From: Trichosphaerium sp. ATCC 40318
Taxonomy: Eukaryota; Discosea; Flabellinia; Trichosidae
Assembly (NCBI GenBank): GCA_038496445.1
Contig: JALMLS010000027.1
Span: 220,552-284,551 of the forward strand
Length of the DNA: 64,000 nucleotides
Direction: 5' to 3'
The notes below the pieces were generated by a model, which made no database searches, was not told the origin of the DNA, and worked only from the letters and a program-made list of their open reading frames with translations. Of this stretch, positions 23,007 through 34,691 are shown in pieces; positions within the stretch are counted from its first letter, which is position 1; the number at the start of each line of letters is the position of its first letter. The translations under genes and the position numbers were made by a program.

Positions 23007-25629
23007 CTAGGAAAATCGCTGACCAATTGGTTTTCCTTCATCATATGTGGTATTATTCACGTCTTCAGCAGTAACAGCCTTAATATTACTCCACATAAAC
23101 TTCTCATCAAACCATGCTCCAAGTTTGGCATAGTCTGTTTTTTGTGCATACGCCATAGGTACTTTGAAATAAGGGAGTAAATTTTCCCAATTCATACTTA
23201 TCATCTTTTGGGCAGTAGAACTACGTTGTGGATCTGTATTCCAATCAATTTGTTCGAATGGTTCAATAAAACACTCAATACGAGCTTGCCTTGGTAGTGT
23301 CAAGTATGCATACATCTTGACAAGGGATACAAGATCGTGCCATGGTCGTGGAGTAAATTTGACATTGCGTCTGTACTCGATACACAATTTTGAAGGTGCA
23401 AATAGAACGTTGCCTTGGAACAGAACTTCCACACCTTTTTTGGTAGCACACGCCCAGTCAATAATATACAACTCATTTTCAAACCATATCACGTTTGTAA
23501 GTGAGATATCCCTGAAAGAAAAAAAGAGTTAATTAAGAGCATAATAAGTTCAAGATAAGAAAAACCCACGTGAATGAGCATACCTGTGTACAAATCCTAA
23601 ATTGTGTGCAGCCTGTAGTGTCTTAACAAGAGATGAAAATGAGCACACGAGGCCTGTAATAGAGAATTCATCTGCGCTCAGCACTTGACCCACTGGTTCA
23701 GATACGAAAAATATCTTGTTAGGGTTCTGGTAACAATGTCAGTACAAACAAGAAAGAAGGAAAAGAAAGAAAAAAACCAAACGTACTTGTCTTCCAGGTT
23801 TCCATGATGTACATGCTACTGTTGGAACATGAGCATTCTCATACGGCTTTAACTTATTGAGTATGTCCACTTCATGTTTCGCCTCCTCCAGGAATTGTGG
23901 AAAGAGATGTTTCACAGCATAAGTCTTATCATCTGCTCGGACCTGGTAGACAGATGCTGATGCACCTTTACCAAGAATATTCGTTGCTGCATAGTAAGTC
24001 CCACCGATTTTAAACTGAGGTACGGTCCATCCAAGTTCCTCAGGAGAGCATGCCATGAGGTGGTTGATCATCTTTGCACCCTCAGAGTCTTTACCAACAA
24101 AATCATAAACTTCTGTAAAATAGAATTTATCGCCTTTTGCAGTTATGCCGTCCCACTCCATACGCAAGAACTGGACGTATTTCTCATTTGAAATAACTGC
24201 TGTCACTGATGTACGTGTTGGCTGAGCAGACATGACACGAATACAATACATCCTAGAAACTATGTTAGCAACACACAAAAGAAAAAGCAAAAAAGTGACA
24301 TTCAGGAGGTCATACATTATTTGTCCAAGTTTTGCTGGTTCGAATGTTTTGGATTGTCCCACAACCAACTTCACCTCCCATGGTACTATAATCTGATACG
24401 ATGTTGGAAACGTAATACCAAGGTTTCTAGGTGCCAGAAGAATGTCTGGTTTAGCAAAACCGTGCGTAGATGTTTTTGGAAATGTGTGGTTACTTTTGGC
24501 ATCAAAAGCCATCATGTAATCAGACGTATTACCCTTGTTCAACAGTTCAACAGTTTTCTCGGTGAGGTAGTCTTCCTTTTGTTGCCAGGTTTTCTTTGGT
24601 TTATCTGTGGTTTTTGTGGCTGTTTGTTGCTTGAGCATCTTTGCGAACACGTTTTTAGGCAGTCCGCGAAAATACTTCAAACATGAACCGTCGAACCATG
24701 AGTTCTCCTTGAATAGTATATCTCCAAGGTCGTCGAATTTACTGTACAGTTCTGAGTACTCTACAATAAAATTAAGTGTGAGTGTCATTTGAGTACACGT
24801 GGTACAAAAAAAAGAGTGGGGTCAAAAAACTGAGCGTACTCATTATTGAGAGAGAATGGAGGTGGTTCTTTCGCAGTCTTATCAATGCAACTGCAGCGTC
24901 AAGTCCGTTTAATCGTGCCTCTGTGATCTTCTCTCTCGCGTCCCTTTCAGCATCTTTCGCGTCTCTTTCAGCATCTCTTGCATCTCTTTCAGCATCTCTT
25001 TGAGCATCTTTCGCTTTCAATTTTCGAATCTCGCTCGTAATAATTTCACGTTGTGCATCTTTTGCATCTCTTGCTACATCTTTCGCTTTCAATTTTCGAA
25101 TCTCGCTCATAATAATTTCATCCATACTCCTTTCTTGTTCACAACCCTCATCATATGGTATTGAACCAGTTGAGCTTCCACTATATTTATTTGACAGACC
25201 TACGCGTGTGGTAGGACTAGTTGGCCTCAAGGTCTTTGGTGTGTGCGTAATACGGCGTTTAGTTGGACAAGTTCGTTTTATTTTGATGATTCGGCGGCCT
25301 TTGTTTGCCAAATGTAGGGCAGGTGTTTTGGTTGCCTTTTTTTGCTTTTTGGCGAGCCTGTCGGTGTTTAGTGGCGCTTTTGGGGCTTTGCGCTTATTTA
25401 ACGCTTTCTTGCGAGTTTCTCTGAGTTTGGACATGTTCGGCGCTGTGCCCTTGTGGGTTATGTGTAATACAAGTGTTTGCTACCAGTGGTCATTGTGTTG
25501 TTTCGTTAAAATAATGACTTAAATGCTGATACACATGTGAACATATAAATGTATATAAATGTTAGACACGTGCTTGAACAAGAGGCAGAGCGCTAGCTCA
25601 TACTGTATTATTCACGTGCTTTTTGTACT
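22922..25629 (-). repeat. Right arm of the inverted duplication
   Basis: Mirror of the left arm. It starts with the 3' UTR match near 22922, runs through the copy 2 gene and its leader, and ends with the 17-base block at 25613-25629. It is about 500 bases shorter than the left arm because the SAP-encoding part and its introns are missing. Confidence 0.8.
23007..25434 (-). CDS. Crinkler-like protein lacking SAP motifs: coiled coil, REase-fold nuclease and kinase (copy 2)
   Basis: ATG at 25434 (MSKLRETRKKALNKRKAPKA), aligned to the start of copy 1, but the frame passes directly from the basic start to RRIIKIKRTCPTKRR with no SAP motif. The coiled-coil region is expanded, with a duplicated SEIRKLKAKD block. 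From KYSELYSKFDDLGD on, the protein is nearly identical to copy 1: FAKPDILLAP, PWEVKLVVG, LGKGASASVY, YAVKHLFP, HRDISLTNVIW and IIDWACA. Differences are scattered conservative changes (for example LLPKYLPEA versus LFPQFLEEA). Introns sit at matching places. No stop or frameshift is seen, so both copies look functional. The contrast between conserved C-terminus and changed N-terminus could mean gene conversion of the C-terminal part, a recent N-terminal swap, or loss of SAP exons. Confidence 0.8.
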
Positions 25630-25884
25630 AGTGATTACAAAGTTGTGTCCATCTTCTCCACAAACAAGAACAAGCGTTGCCCAGATCTGCAAGATTTAAT
25701 AGCAAAGTGCATGTTCAACAAGAGCCAGTTTTCTTCGTTGTGGTACTTGTAAAAAAACAATAAACGTAAACTTTGGGTAAGGTATACGTCATACTAACTG
25801 GAACAAACTCCAAGTAAGCTTCTTCCATCTTATACATAACGATAGGACAAGGTGACTTGCTTGGTTTTCGTTCCACATTTACAA
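25435..25884. other. Intergenic region between copy 2 and the dioxygenase
   Basis: It contains the copy 2 leader, the outer end of the inverted repeat (25613-25629) and a direct-repeat unit. No gene recognised. Confidence 0.5.
25799..25880 (+). repeat. Imperfect direct repeat flanking copy 2 (outer unit)
   Basis: Blocks GGAACAAACTCC, CTTCCATCTTATACATAA and TTGGTTTTCGTTCCACA match, in order, the unit inside the palindrome centre. It could be a relic of an element end or of an older duplication. Confidence 0.45.
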
Positions 25885-27027
25885 CTAATCATTCTTTATT
25901 TTACTTTTTACACAACAACATTTATATAGGCTGTACGTAAGTATCATCAAACCTAAGACAGCGCCAATGCATAATACCATAAAGTATTTGATGATAAAAC
26001 TCATTTCATCTAAGTTACATAGCATAGGAGAACCGTGTTTAGGAAACTTTTCACAAAACAATTCTGTGTATCTTTCTTTGATTGTTCTTTCATCCTTAGC
26101 TCCCAGTGGCTTTAACACAAAATCAAACTTCACATCATTACCTTCAGGTAAGCGTAGTGACAACATGTTACTACCTAGCACTGCCAATAGCATAAGTAAG
26201 AGTATGGTACAACGTGAAGTACGTACCATCATGTGAGCCAACCAAAGATGCACGAAAGTCATGCTCAGTAGCCGGGTCATCGTCAAAGTACAGTTGAGTT
26301 CCCAGTGGCTCGTATCCAGGATGGCTTACAATTGCGTGAATATGTCTAGGACCAAAAGGAGGAATATCCATATGATTACCAGTCCAGAAGAACAGGCCTA
26401 GCTGAAGATTAAACTTGTTTGGTAGAAAGCAATAATAGCTCACCATATGCTGACGGTTTCACCGTGGATATCACGTATCCTCCGGCTTCATCCGATGATA
26501 TTTTTCCTCTGCAATAAGTCCAGTCATTCCCCACTCCGTAGTTTCCAGAACCATCAACTTGCCAAATGTCAATAGTGGCGTTTTTAATAATATCTCCAGA
26601 ATCAGCATCTTTTACTGTGCCACGGATAATCAAACTGCGTGTTTATTTAGTGATGGGATTCAAAAACTCTCAAAGTGCCTCTAACCTCATGTCATCGTCT
26701 GCTACGAACTTCCGCCTCCAACAAAATCCTCCAACACACGAATCGGCGTCACTGAGGTAAGAAAATAAGTGCTAAAAAAATGTTGTAGTTTCGTTTTGTT
26801 TTACCTTATGTAATAACCTGAAAAACCTTCAGTCGGGCATATTTGAGATCGCTCAGGCGCATTTAGAACGTAAACTGGTCCTACAATGAGTTTTAGCGTT
26901 AACTACTTTTGAGAAAGTTAATTTGAAGGAAAGGAAGGGTACCAAGGGCAGTTTGAAGCGTAGGACTGAGTTTTTGTGATGCTGCCAAGCACGATAGTAT
27001 GCACAATGATAAAAATAGAAGATGCAT
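25885..27027 (-). CDS. Secreted, membrane-anchored intradiol ring-cleavage dioxygenase
   Basis: Extracellular relative of protocatechuate 3,4-dioxygenase and catechol 1,2-dioxygenase, which use non-haem Fe(III) to split catechols between the hydroxyls. ATG at 27027 starts a signal peptide (MHLLFLSLCILSCLAASQ). Family landmarks: LIIRGTVKDADSGDIIKNAT, IDIWQVDGSGNYG (first Tyr ligand), YCRGKISSDEAGGY, STVKPSAYG (second Tyr ligand), PPFGPRHIHAIVSHPGYEP (two His ligands) and LGTQLYFDDDP. All four iron ligands are present. After the catalytic domain comes a transmembrane helix (FIIKYFMVLCIGAVLGLMIL) and a short Cys-rich tail (KCCCVKSK), so the enzyme is probably type I anchored with a short cytosolic tail. 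The substrate may be lignin-derived or secondary-metabolite catechols; this is inference. Confidence 0.88.
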
Positions 27028-27293
27028 TGTTCTGCGTGGGACAGAGGTTACTTTATGTCAAACAGGAGGTCTTAGGTTTTAGTGTATTGGTAGTTAAGTT
27101 GTAGGCATCTTTAAATGAAACGACGCACGTGATGCTCCGTGAAACGGTAAAAATTAAGCCTAAAGTTGTTTGTTCTCGAAACGTCTACAATAAGGATGTA
27201 GTACTAGCTGGCATGTTTTAGCTGATGGAGGGTATTTTCGACCAAATTTGCAATTTTTGGCGACCAAAAACCACAGTGGAAGTTAACCGCACA
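27028..27293. promoter_or_regulatory. Divergent promoter region: dioxygenase and Cys-rich protein
   Basis: The two start codons are 266 bases apart on opposite strands and both products are secreted, so co-expression is plausible. No specific element found beyond a CACGTGAT at about 27127. Confidence 0.4.
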
Positions 27294-27826
27294 ATGAAGG
27301 CTGTACTTCTGTTTCTTTTTACTATTTTATGCGTCTACGCTCTTGATAGCTATACATGCAAACAACAAGGCGGTGGACAACTAAACACTGCTGTCTGCAA
27401 CTGCTCCGGATTGAATTTTGGGTGCTGTTCTACTGCTTTTGAATACCGTACGATAATTTAGCTAATTTGAGTTGTAATAGCTCTCCGTGCGTAATTTAAC
27501 CTTGTTTAGGCGAAAACAACCAATCCATTGCGTGTTACTTCGATATAGCCAAAGATGAGTGTTTTGCAGCAAAACCTTGTCAGCTTGCTGTTGAAACAAA
27601 CAAATATGACAGCGTCATATGCGCTAAGCAACAATCAATCGAAGAGTGTATAGGTAGCTCTCCAAGTGTCTCAGAGATTGAACAAGACCCTATTTTCTGT
27701 ACTTATGCTGACAATATTGCTTTTCAATGCGTGTGGAACAAGAAAGGTGTATGTGAGCGAGCCGATGCTGACTTAAATACCGCATTGCTTACACGTGTAA
27801 CCTATAAACCACCGAAGTGTGAATAA
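27294..27826 (+). CDS. Secreted cysteine-rich protein
   Basis: ATG at 27294 (MKAVLLFLFTILCVYALDSY) gives a strong signal peptide. One intron (about 27449-27510) joins phase-consistent exons: ...CCSTAFEYR then ENNQSIACYFDIAKDEC. The mature protein is about 135 residues with 14 Cys, including CNCSG and GCC, and ends in KPPKC before a Glu and the stop. Even Cys number suggests seven disulfides. I do not recognise the fold. An upstream in-frame ATG at about 27225 exists but would put the signal peptide inside the protein, so I reject it. Confidence 0.78.
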
Positions 27827-28130
27827 AGTACTTGAAACTACCTTCCAATATTATTGTCTTTTCATTCACAAAAGTATATTCTTGACATTGTTGGAGTGTA
27901 GTCGTAACTGGGGTGAGGGTCCGATCATCCTTGCTTACAACCAAACAATCATAGAATAAATGTAAAAACGGCAAGCGACAAAAAAGCTCATCTAGAACGC
28001 AAGGCAGAAATAAACAACATTGATTGTTTGAGATGTTATTTGTTTAATTATCCTTGTGATATGTTGTTTGTTCCACGTGAAGAAAATTAAATGTTACAAT
28101 GAAATTGAGTGAGCTCAGAATTTGGTTTTA
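27827..28130. other. Convergent intergenic region
   Basis: Short gap between two facing gene ends. It should hold both 3' UTRs. Nothing else seen. Confidence 0.4.
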
Positions 28131-29917
28131 TTATCTGTTTGCCTCAATCAGTTTAAGAGCCAAACTATAGACTCGCTTATTTGCGAGGTATCCTAAAGTA
28201 AAGTCTAGATGCCCGAAAGTCTATAAAGAAAGTCACTAGTGGCTACACAGTAGACAATCAAAGGAAACTCAGTTGGGGCGTACAGGTTCGTTGTGAATGA
28301 AAGGTTTTGTTGGGAGATTCTCTACTATTTGTTTCACATCCTCAGGATCCGCTAATAATCGTTGTTCGTTAGTTCATTACTGAACTTCAAAGAAACCGGG
28401 GCGATTGTTTGTACCTAAGGCGTCAATGCTGCCAGTAAATAAAGCTACTGGAAGAGTTGTTGGGAATTTTTTAAGATCATAAGCAGGAGGCCTCAATTGG
28501 TGATATCTCTCCAAATTACCGATATCACCATAATCAAACTTCTGAAATACATTCTCCCTTATACCTTGTGACCTACACAAGCAACGTTATTGGAATATCA
28601 AGAAAATATATAGCAAGTTTTTTTTGGCTAGTTAATCTGTTGTAGGGACGTACCAATGAATTAGGTTTTTGACAGAGGTAGGAAACGGTTCATTTAGTAC
28701 ATAGAAAGGGAATTGAGTCTTATTTTTGTACGTGAAGTCACCAGTCGCAGCAATCATGGTAAATTCACAAGACCTATTGTTTTTGGAAAGAAGTTACTGA
28801 GAAAAGGCTAGTTAACTATTTCAAACTTACTCTGGATCAAGTTCGCAAAGGTAAGGAGTTAATTTATGTATAAGGCTTGGTAAGTACACTTCATGGATTC
28901 TATTTTTAAAGGTTAAAGGAAATCTAAGCAAAAAAAAAGAAAAAAAAAGCCCATACCCAAGCAACTCGCCTAGTGTAGCCGTGTCAATCGCTGCCAACAC
29001 CTTCATTATTGTAACGTCAATATGTTTAACCCAAGCTACAGGCGCCATTGCTATGAATATCGAAGCCTTTGCAGCTACTGATGGATCTAAAAAGCCTGCG
29101 AAAGCCTGAATTGTACCCTAACAAAGTAAGAAATGCGAAAACAACTTTTGCAACGGTTCACCTGTGAATGTCCGATGTACGGTATTTTCTCTTGTCCCGT
29201 GTGTTTAATAATATAGTCTAGTTGTGCTGGAAGGTCATACTGAGCCATGTCATCGTAACTACCATTTGTTAAAATAAGAAGGAAAAAACGTCGTACGTAA
29301 AATCCCAGAACTCGACATCAGATGGCGTGTATTTGATGTGCTCCATGCTAATACCATTCCCTCTGTTATTACCCAACCTATAACATACTTTTTAGCAAAA
29401 AACCGAGCGCTCTGACAACAGTACCAAACATCAAATCCAGCATCAGCAAAAAAATATGCAAGACCTTCTGGAGGAGGATTACAGACTCCACCGAAACTAA
29501 GGATTTAGGTGAGCACGTGCGATGTTAAAAAAAAAACAGACAAAAAAAAACGTGCGCTGAATCGGTTAATCCATGTTGAAAAAATACAGCTCCTTTAGGT
29601 GCGTCTGTAGACGCTTTGCCGTGAGGAACACGCTAGAAAGAACAAATTTAGAATAAAAAAAGATTGTGGTAGCCCAACAAGGCCAACATAGCGATATCTT
29701 CTTTCTGTAGTGTCGTACGTTAATAGTTAATATGTAACCGTCTTCTGTTTGAACCTTGTGTATTTCTGCCGGCTTTAAACCGAAAAACATTAGCGATGAT
29801 ACACAGCTGACAGAAACTTACGTAGCCCTCAGATTGTATTATTTTAGTGACATTTGAAAGTAGCTGTCCTTGCGAAACGCAAAAAAAGACCAATAACAAA
29901 CCAATAACAGCACGCAT
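28131..29917 (-). CDS. Lysosomal acid lipase-like alpha/beta hydrolase
   Basis: Acid lipase (LIPA/LIPF family), which cleaves cholesteryl esters and triglycerides in lysosomes or outside the cell. ATG at 29917 starts a signal peptide ([18 protein letters not shown]). Family motifs in exon order: [23 protein letters not shown], a lipase HG..-type oxyanion segment, [20 protein letters not shown], then IPYIGHSQ-G (nucleophile Ser; the pentapeptide is split by an intron). Next come [37 protein letters not shown] (catalytic Asp) and [10 protein letters not shown] (catalytic His). The last two exons become visible only if introns at about 28325-28412 and 28218-28281 are removed; the naive frame stops at 28377. 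Complete triad, about 400 residues, normal family length. Confidence 0.9.
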
Positions 29918-30786
29918 TTATTGCCGTTAATATGTTCAAGTATTATCAAGCTGGCGACTCACATTTAAGCAACTACGCCATCCAAATCTGTATAAATCCA
30001 AAATATGCTTTGGCGAAGCAAAACTCACCTTCCAGGAGTTCGTGCACGTGGTACCCGAAGTTCCCTTTCTACGTAGAAGGCGAGTTTTGACTACAGGAGT
30101 TGTTGCCAGAGATGCGAAGATTGACATCACAAGACTACGATTGCTTGTACTGACAGTTGTTCTGCAGTTGCCTGTGGACGGATAGTCGTCATTGGACTCG
30201 TCATATAGGCTTAGAGTAACCATGGTTGATTGGGTGCATGTGCAGGAGTGCCTATAAATGGCTGGATATGCCAGATTTACAGCGTGAATCCCGGATACTG
30301 ATGAGTATCCGTACATGCAGATTATGTTATGTACCGGGTGAACTGTATGGCATGATTGTCTCAGCAATAGTGTCCTGCACAGCAACTGCAATGTCGATGA
30401 ATCGGTTTATAACATCAAGTGCTTTTGTTCAAAAATTATTGTGGTTTGTAGGGACTGAGTACAACACCTTACGATGATGGCGAAAACTGTAGTAGAAAAA
30501 TGTAAAACAAATTAAATAATTAAAGTGAGGAGTAGAAGAATCACGCCTGCGATGCGTAGAACGGCCAGTACATTAAATCCTAAGTCAGTGATAGAAAGTA
30601 AAGTACTAACAGTCTGTTTGACGTAGTAGAGTCTTACACTAGTAGAATGGGATACAACTGATACTTGCAAGCGATTTTAACGCAGTATTATTAGCTCCTG
30701 TCCTTCCTTAACTAAGTTCTGACTTTTTGATAAGCGAACCCTTTTCTCACGAATTGTCGTTGTGCGCTTAGCCTTTACCTTCAAAT
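29918..30786. other. Intergenic region with a doubtful minus-strand frame
   Basis: A 95-codon ATG frame (30224 to 29936, -) reads Ser/Thr-rich sequence (MVTLSLYDESNDDYPSTGN) with no recognised motif. Its 3' end comes within 20 bases of the lipase start, leaving no room for a lipase promoter if it is real. I regard it as probably chance. The rest shows nothing. Confidence 0.4.
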
Positions 30787-33700
30787 ATGGCAATAAGCAA
30801 TATTCTATTGCTGTTAATAGTTTTTAGTGTCTTAAGCGTGAATTCAAGGCATGTACAAGCTTTTTTTGTATTATTTGACCCGTTAACGTTTGTTATAGCC
30901 TTCAAAGCCGCTTCTTCGCTCCTAAATCATTTGATTGTGCTGCTAGAAAGTTGGCCTATTTGTACGCTCAAAAGATACAACCACAGAGGGCTAGTTTCGG
31001 TACAGGTATGTCTAACGAACAATTTTTTTGAAAAAAAAAGTCTGCTTCTTTGGTAACGTGAAACACATTTTATTGTCAACTAAACCCAATCCATAGTTTT
31101 TGACGCTTTGGAGTTATCTACTCTTTGTGGCGAAACGCCACCAAAACACGTGCCAAGGGACATTGGAAACCGAAAAATATATCCAAAGATTCTTGCTAAT
31201 GACTTGTTTGTTGATGTCAAGAACGGGAATGATAGCAATCCGGGGACCCTCACTAAACCATTTCGTACAGTCGAAAAAGCTGTTGAATCTTCAAGGACAC
31301 TTTCCAAGCCACTTACAATTTACTTGAGGTAAATAATTATCACGTGATAAAAGTAACAACAAAAAGTAGCTAAAAAAGATTAATTTAGAACTGGCATTTA
31401 TTACTTGAGTTCAACTATTAGCCTTGATGCGCGTGACTCTGGTATTACCTTTTCGGCATACGGAGGTAGTTATTTAAGGTGACGTTGGCTTAACCCTTTG
31501 TGATAGATGAGAAACCAGAAATAAATGGTGGAAAGAAACTCGAAGTAATATGGAAACCATACAAAGTCTCAAAAGAAAAACAAGCTATCTTATATCACAA
31601 CGTAAAGCATGTTAGTCAATTCGATGATTCATCTTATTTTCTGGGAACCTTCAGCAGGTGCGCTTTCATCTAGCGAGAGTCATTGCTAATGTGCAACTTT
31701 TAGAGTCAAAGACTGCCAAAGAGCTTGTCGTGAACTTGGTCAAAAGTGTGCTGTGTTCACATTCTACACTGAAGACTCTGATTCAAACGCTAATGCCTGC
31801 TTTGGTAGTGAAGCTATAACGTCATCAGACCCTGTGCGCGATTTATAACATGAACATCTTTATCTCACTAGTTTGACAACAGCCGGCTCAAGAAAACACT
31901 GTCAGTGGTGTCTTTGCATCACCAAACATTTATGTCGCAGATTTATCTGGTCAAGGAGTATCTGAAATGCCAGGGTATTAATCACCTCCTCGTATACGTT
32001 GTACTTAGCAACCTTAGCATGCAAATGAATGGACAGCGTGCTGTACGAGCTAGGTTTCCAAATGGAAACCCGGAAACTTCACTCTTTCCAGCAGGTTGGT
32101 TAAACAAACCGACAGGGCTGCCACCTAGAATGTACGTCGTTCTTGTTGTGTTATTTCGAGAGAAGACAAACATTTTTTAGTTTCCCTGAAGCAAAGCAAA
32201 CGTACATACAGTCTCCCGCACGTGATAAAAACATGTTGGAATTCCAGCACTTCTTAAAAGGTACTGGTGGATCTTGTTCAATGTATACTCCACCAGAAAG
32301 TTACTGGTGTAGTAAGAGTAAGGAAGTGCGTGGTGGAGGGTACGGCTCTTTGAATTGTCTGTTTAGTTCATTTACGAACATTTGTTATAGTCGCTACTAT
32401 GTTCAAGTGCCTTCTGGTCTTGTATACAAAAATGGAACTTTCTATGGTCGCGTTTGGAAGGATCCTACAGGTACTTCTTTTCTTTTCAATTACAGGTTCA
32501 ATTAAGTTGTTGTTTAGGCTCTATTGTTCACCAGTGGAGAGATAGCCATTGGTTTATGCTCATGTTTGAGGTTGATAGTTACGATAGCTCGAAAAATACA
32601 ATAGGTAAACTTCAATAGCAACCAATTGATATTGATTGTTTTGTTTAGGATGGACAAAAGGAGGATTCCAAGGTGCCGAAGGATCAGGTAATGCTGCTGA
32701 ATGGTACGATAAATCACTGCTTTTTTGTTTGTTTAACAGGAATGTAAGGTATATTGATGGTGTCTTCGAGGAGCTTGATGCCCCGAATGAATTTTTTTAT
32801 GATGCTAAAACCTCAATGCTGTACTTCTACTATAATGGTACTGGCGAGCCTCCAAAAGACTCTGTATTCGAGGCAACAGAACTTAAACACTTATTCTCTT
32901 TGGTTGCAACACAAAGTGCACCTGTGACAAACGTTGCATTTGTTGGATTGTCTTTCAGAAACGCAGCTTATACTTACATGGATCCGCATGGAGTGCGTTT
33001 GTTGTTGTTCTCCTATTTTTCTCTTTTGTTGTTCTGATTTTTGTAAATAGACTCCGTCTGGAGGTGATTGGGGATTACAAAGATCTGGTGCTATATTCAT
33101 GGAAGGCACAAAAGGAGTTGTTATCGAAAAATGTTTCTTTAATAGGCTTGACGGCAACGCTATATTTTTGTCTGGATTTAACAGTACGTTGCTATCACGT
33201 GACAAGTATACTTGTCAATTTCGTTGATTTACCCTAAGGAAACGCAACCATAAAAAACAACGAGTTTGCATGGATTGGAGGTATGCCTTAAATGACGAAA
33301 CTTAAGTGTGCTGTTGTTTATCTCTTTAATGTAGACTCTGTGATTGCTGCTTGGGGATATAGTAATGATATAGATGGTACTGATGGTAATCAACCTCGTA
33401 TGACTACAGTGTCTGGTAACTTATTCAGAGAGTTTGGCTTATTCCAAGTATGTTTCAATTTTTTTTCTCGCTTTTTGTTTCTAAAGATTATTTTGATGTT
33501 TTCCTCCTCTTATGAAATGTAGAAACAATCTTCTGCTTATTTCCAAGCTGTCAGTTGTCAAAATACCATCACAAACAATATCATATTTAACGGACCAAGA
33601 GCAGGTACCTGCTCCACTACAACTACATTAACTTTTTTCTGTAAACTGCAAACTAATTTTTCCTGTTAGGCGTTAATTTTAACGATGGCTTTGGAGGTGG

Positions 33701-34629
33701 AAGCGAGCTAGCTTATAATATCATATTCAATCAATGTCGGGAATCTTCAGACCACGGCCCGTTTAATTCGTGGGATCGTCAGCCGTACGTGTAACCGATT
33801 GAAAGTTAAAGTTGTTTTTGATTTTTTTTAACAGGTACTTGACAAAAGTGGCAACTGGAAAACCTTCACTTATTGGTGCTTACAATGATTTGCATCATAA
33901 CTTTATGCTATGTAATTATCAATCATCAAACTGCTTTGATAACGATGATGGAAGTTCATACTACAAGGTACGTGTTAAACTAAAAAACCCCAGAAGACAA
34001 CTATTAAAGTTGACGTTTTAGATTCATGATAACTTTGAAGTCTACGGTGGACACAAATCTGACTTTGGCGCACATAATAAGTTTACATACAACGAGTACA
34101 TAGTAGATTTCCATATTTTGTTGCAAAGGAACTATCTGACTTTCTTGTTTAGGTTAATTGCGTATGCACATGTTTATCAAGAAGGAAAATGTTGTGGAAC
34201 AAATGAAGTAGTTCAAGGGTTTCCAGACGGGTACTAGGATACAAACAAAAAGACACTCTAGAAACTGATAATGACTTATCGATTAGGTTCTACAACAACA
34301 CGTGCATTCAAGGAGTGGATGTTCCATACGCAGTCTTCCCTGGGTGCAGCAAAAACGGTACTGTTGATGGCTCACAAGTACCAGTAAGGCAAAATAAAAT
34401 ATACAATCCATCAGGTCAGGTTTCTGTTGTTTGTGGTGGGCAGAAATATACAGAGAAGGAGGTAAGTGAAGATTGTGAAATTGCGTTTTTATTTTTTTTC
34501 AACTTAGCACATTTGTTGATTTATTGCTCTTAGTTTCAAGCTAAAGGGTATGATTTGGGTACTACAAGTGGAGTTATACCATCTGATGAAGAGATAATCG
34601 ATATGGCAAAGAAATTACTGGGCATGTAA
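30787..34629 (+). CDS. Large secreted right-handed beta-helix protein with a Cys-rich insert
   Basis: ATG at 30787 (MAISNILLLLIVFSVL) gives a signal peptide. Around 18 exons reach the stop at 34629, about 850 residues. After FDALELSTLCGETPP comes the typical beta-helix entry DLFVDVKNGNDSNPGTLTKP, then FRTVEKAVESS. Coils continue as YYLSSTISLDARDSGITFSA, NVAFVGLSFRNAAY, GVVIEKCFFNRLDGNAIFLS and ATIKNNEFAWIG. An insert near 31700-31830 (CQRACRELGQKCAVFTFY...ACFG) looks like a PAN/apple-type domain. The catalytic type cannot be named; related folds include polysaccharide lyases and glycosidases. Keeping frame into exon 2 needs a GC-AG intron (AG/GCATGT at about 30848). Many N-X-S/T sites agree with secretion. 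Confidence 0.8.
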
Positions 34630-34691
34630 TCGACTAAACCAGCTGATAGCGTAGTAAAAAATGTTAATTAAAAAAACCTGCAATTTCTAAA

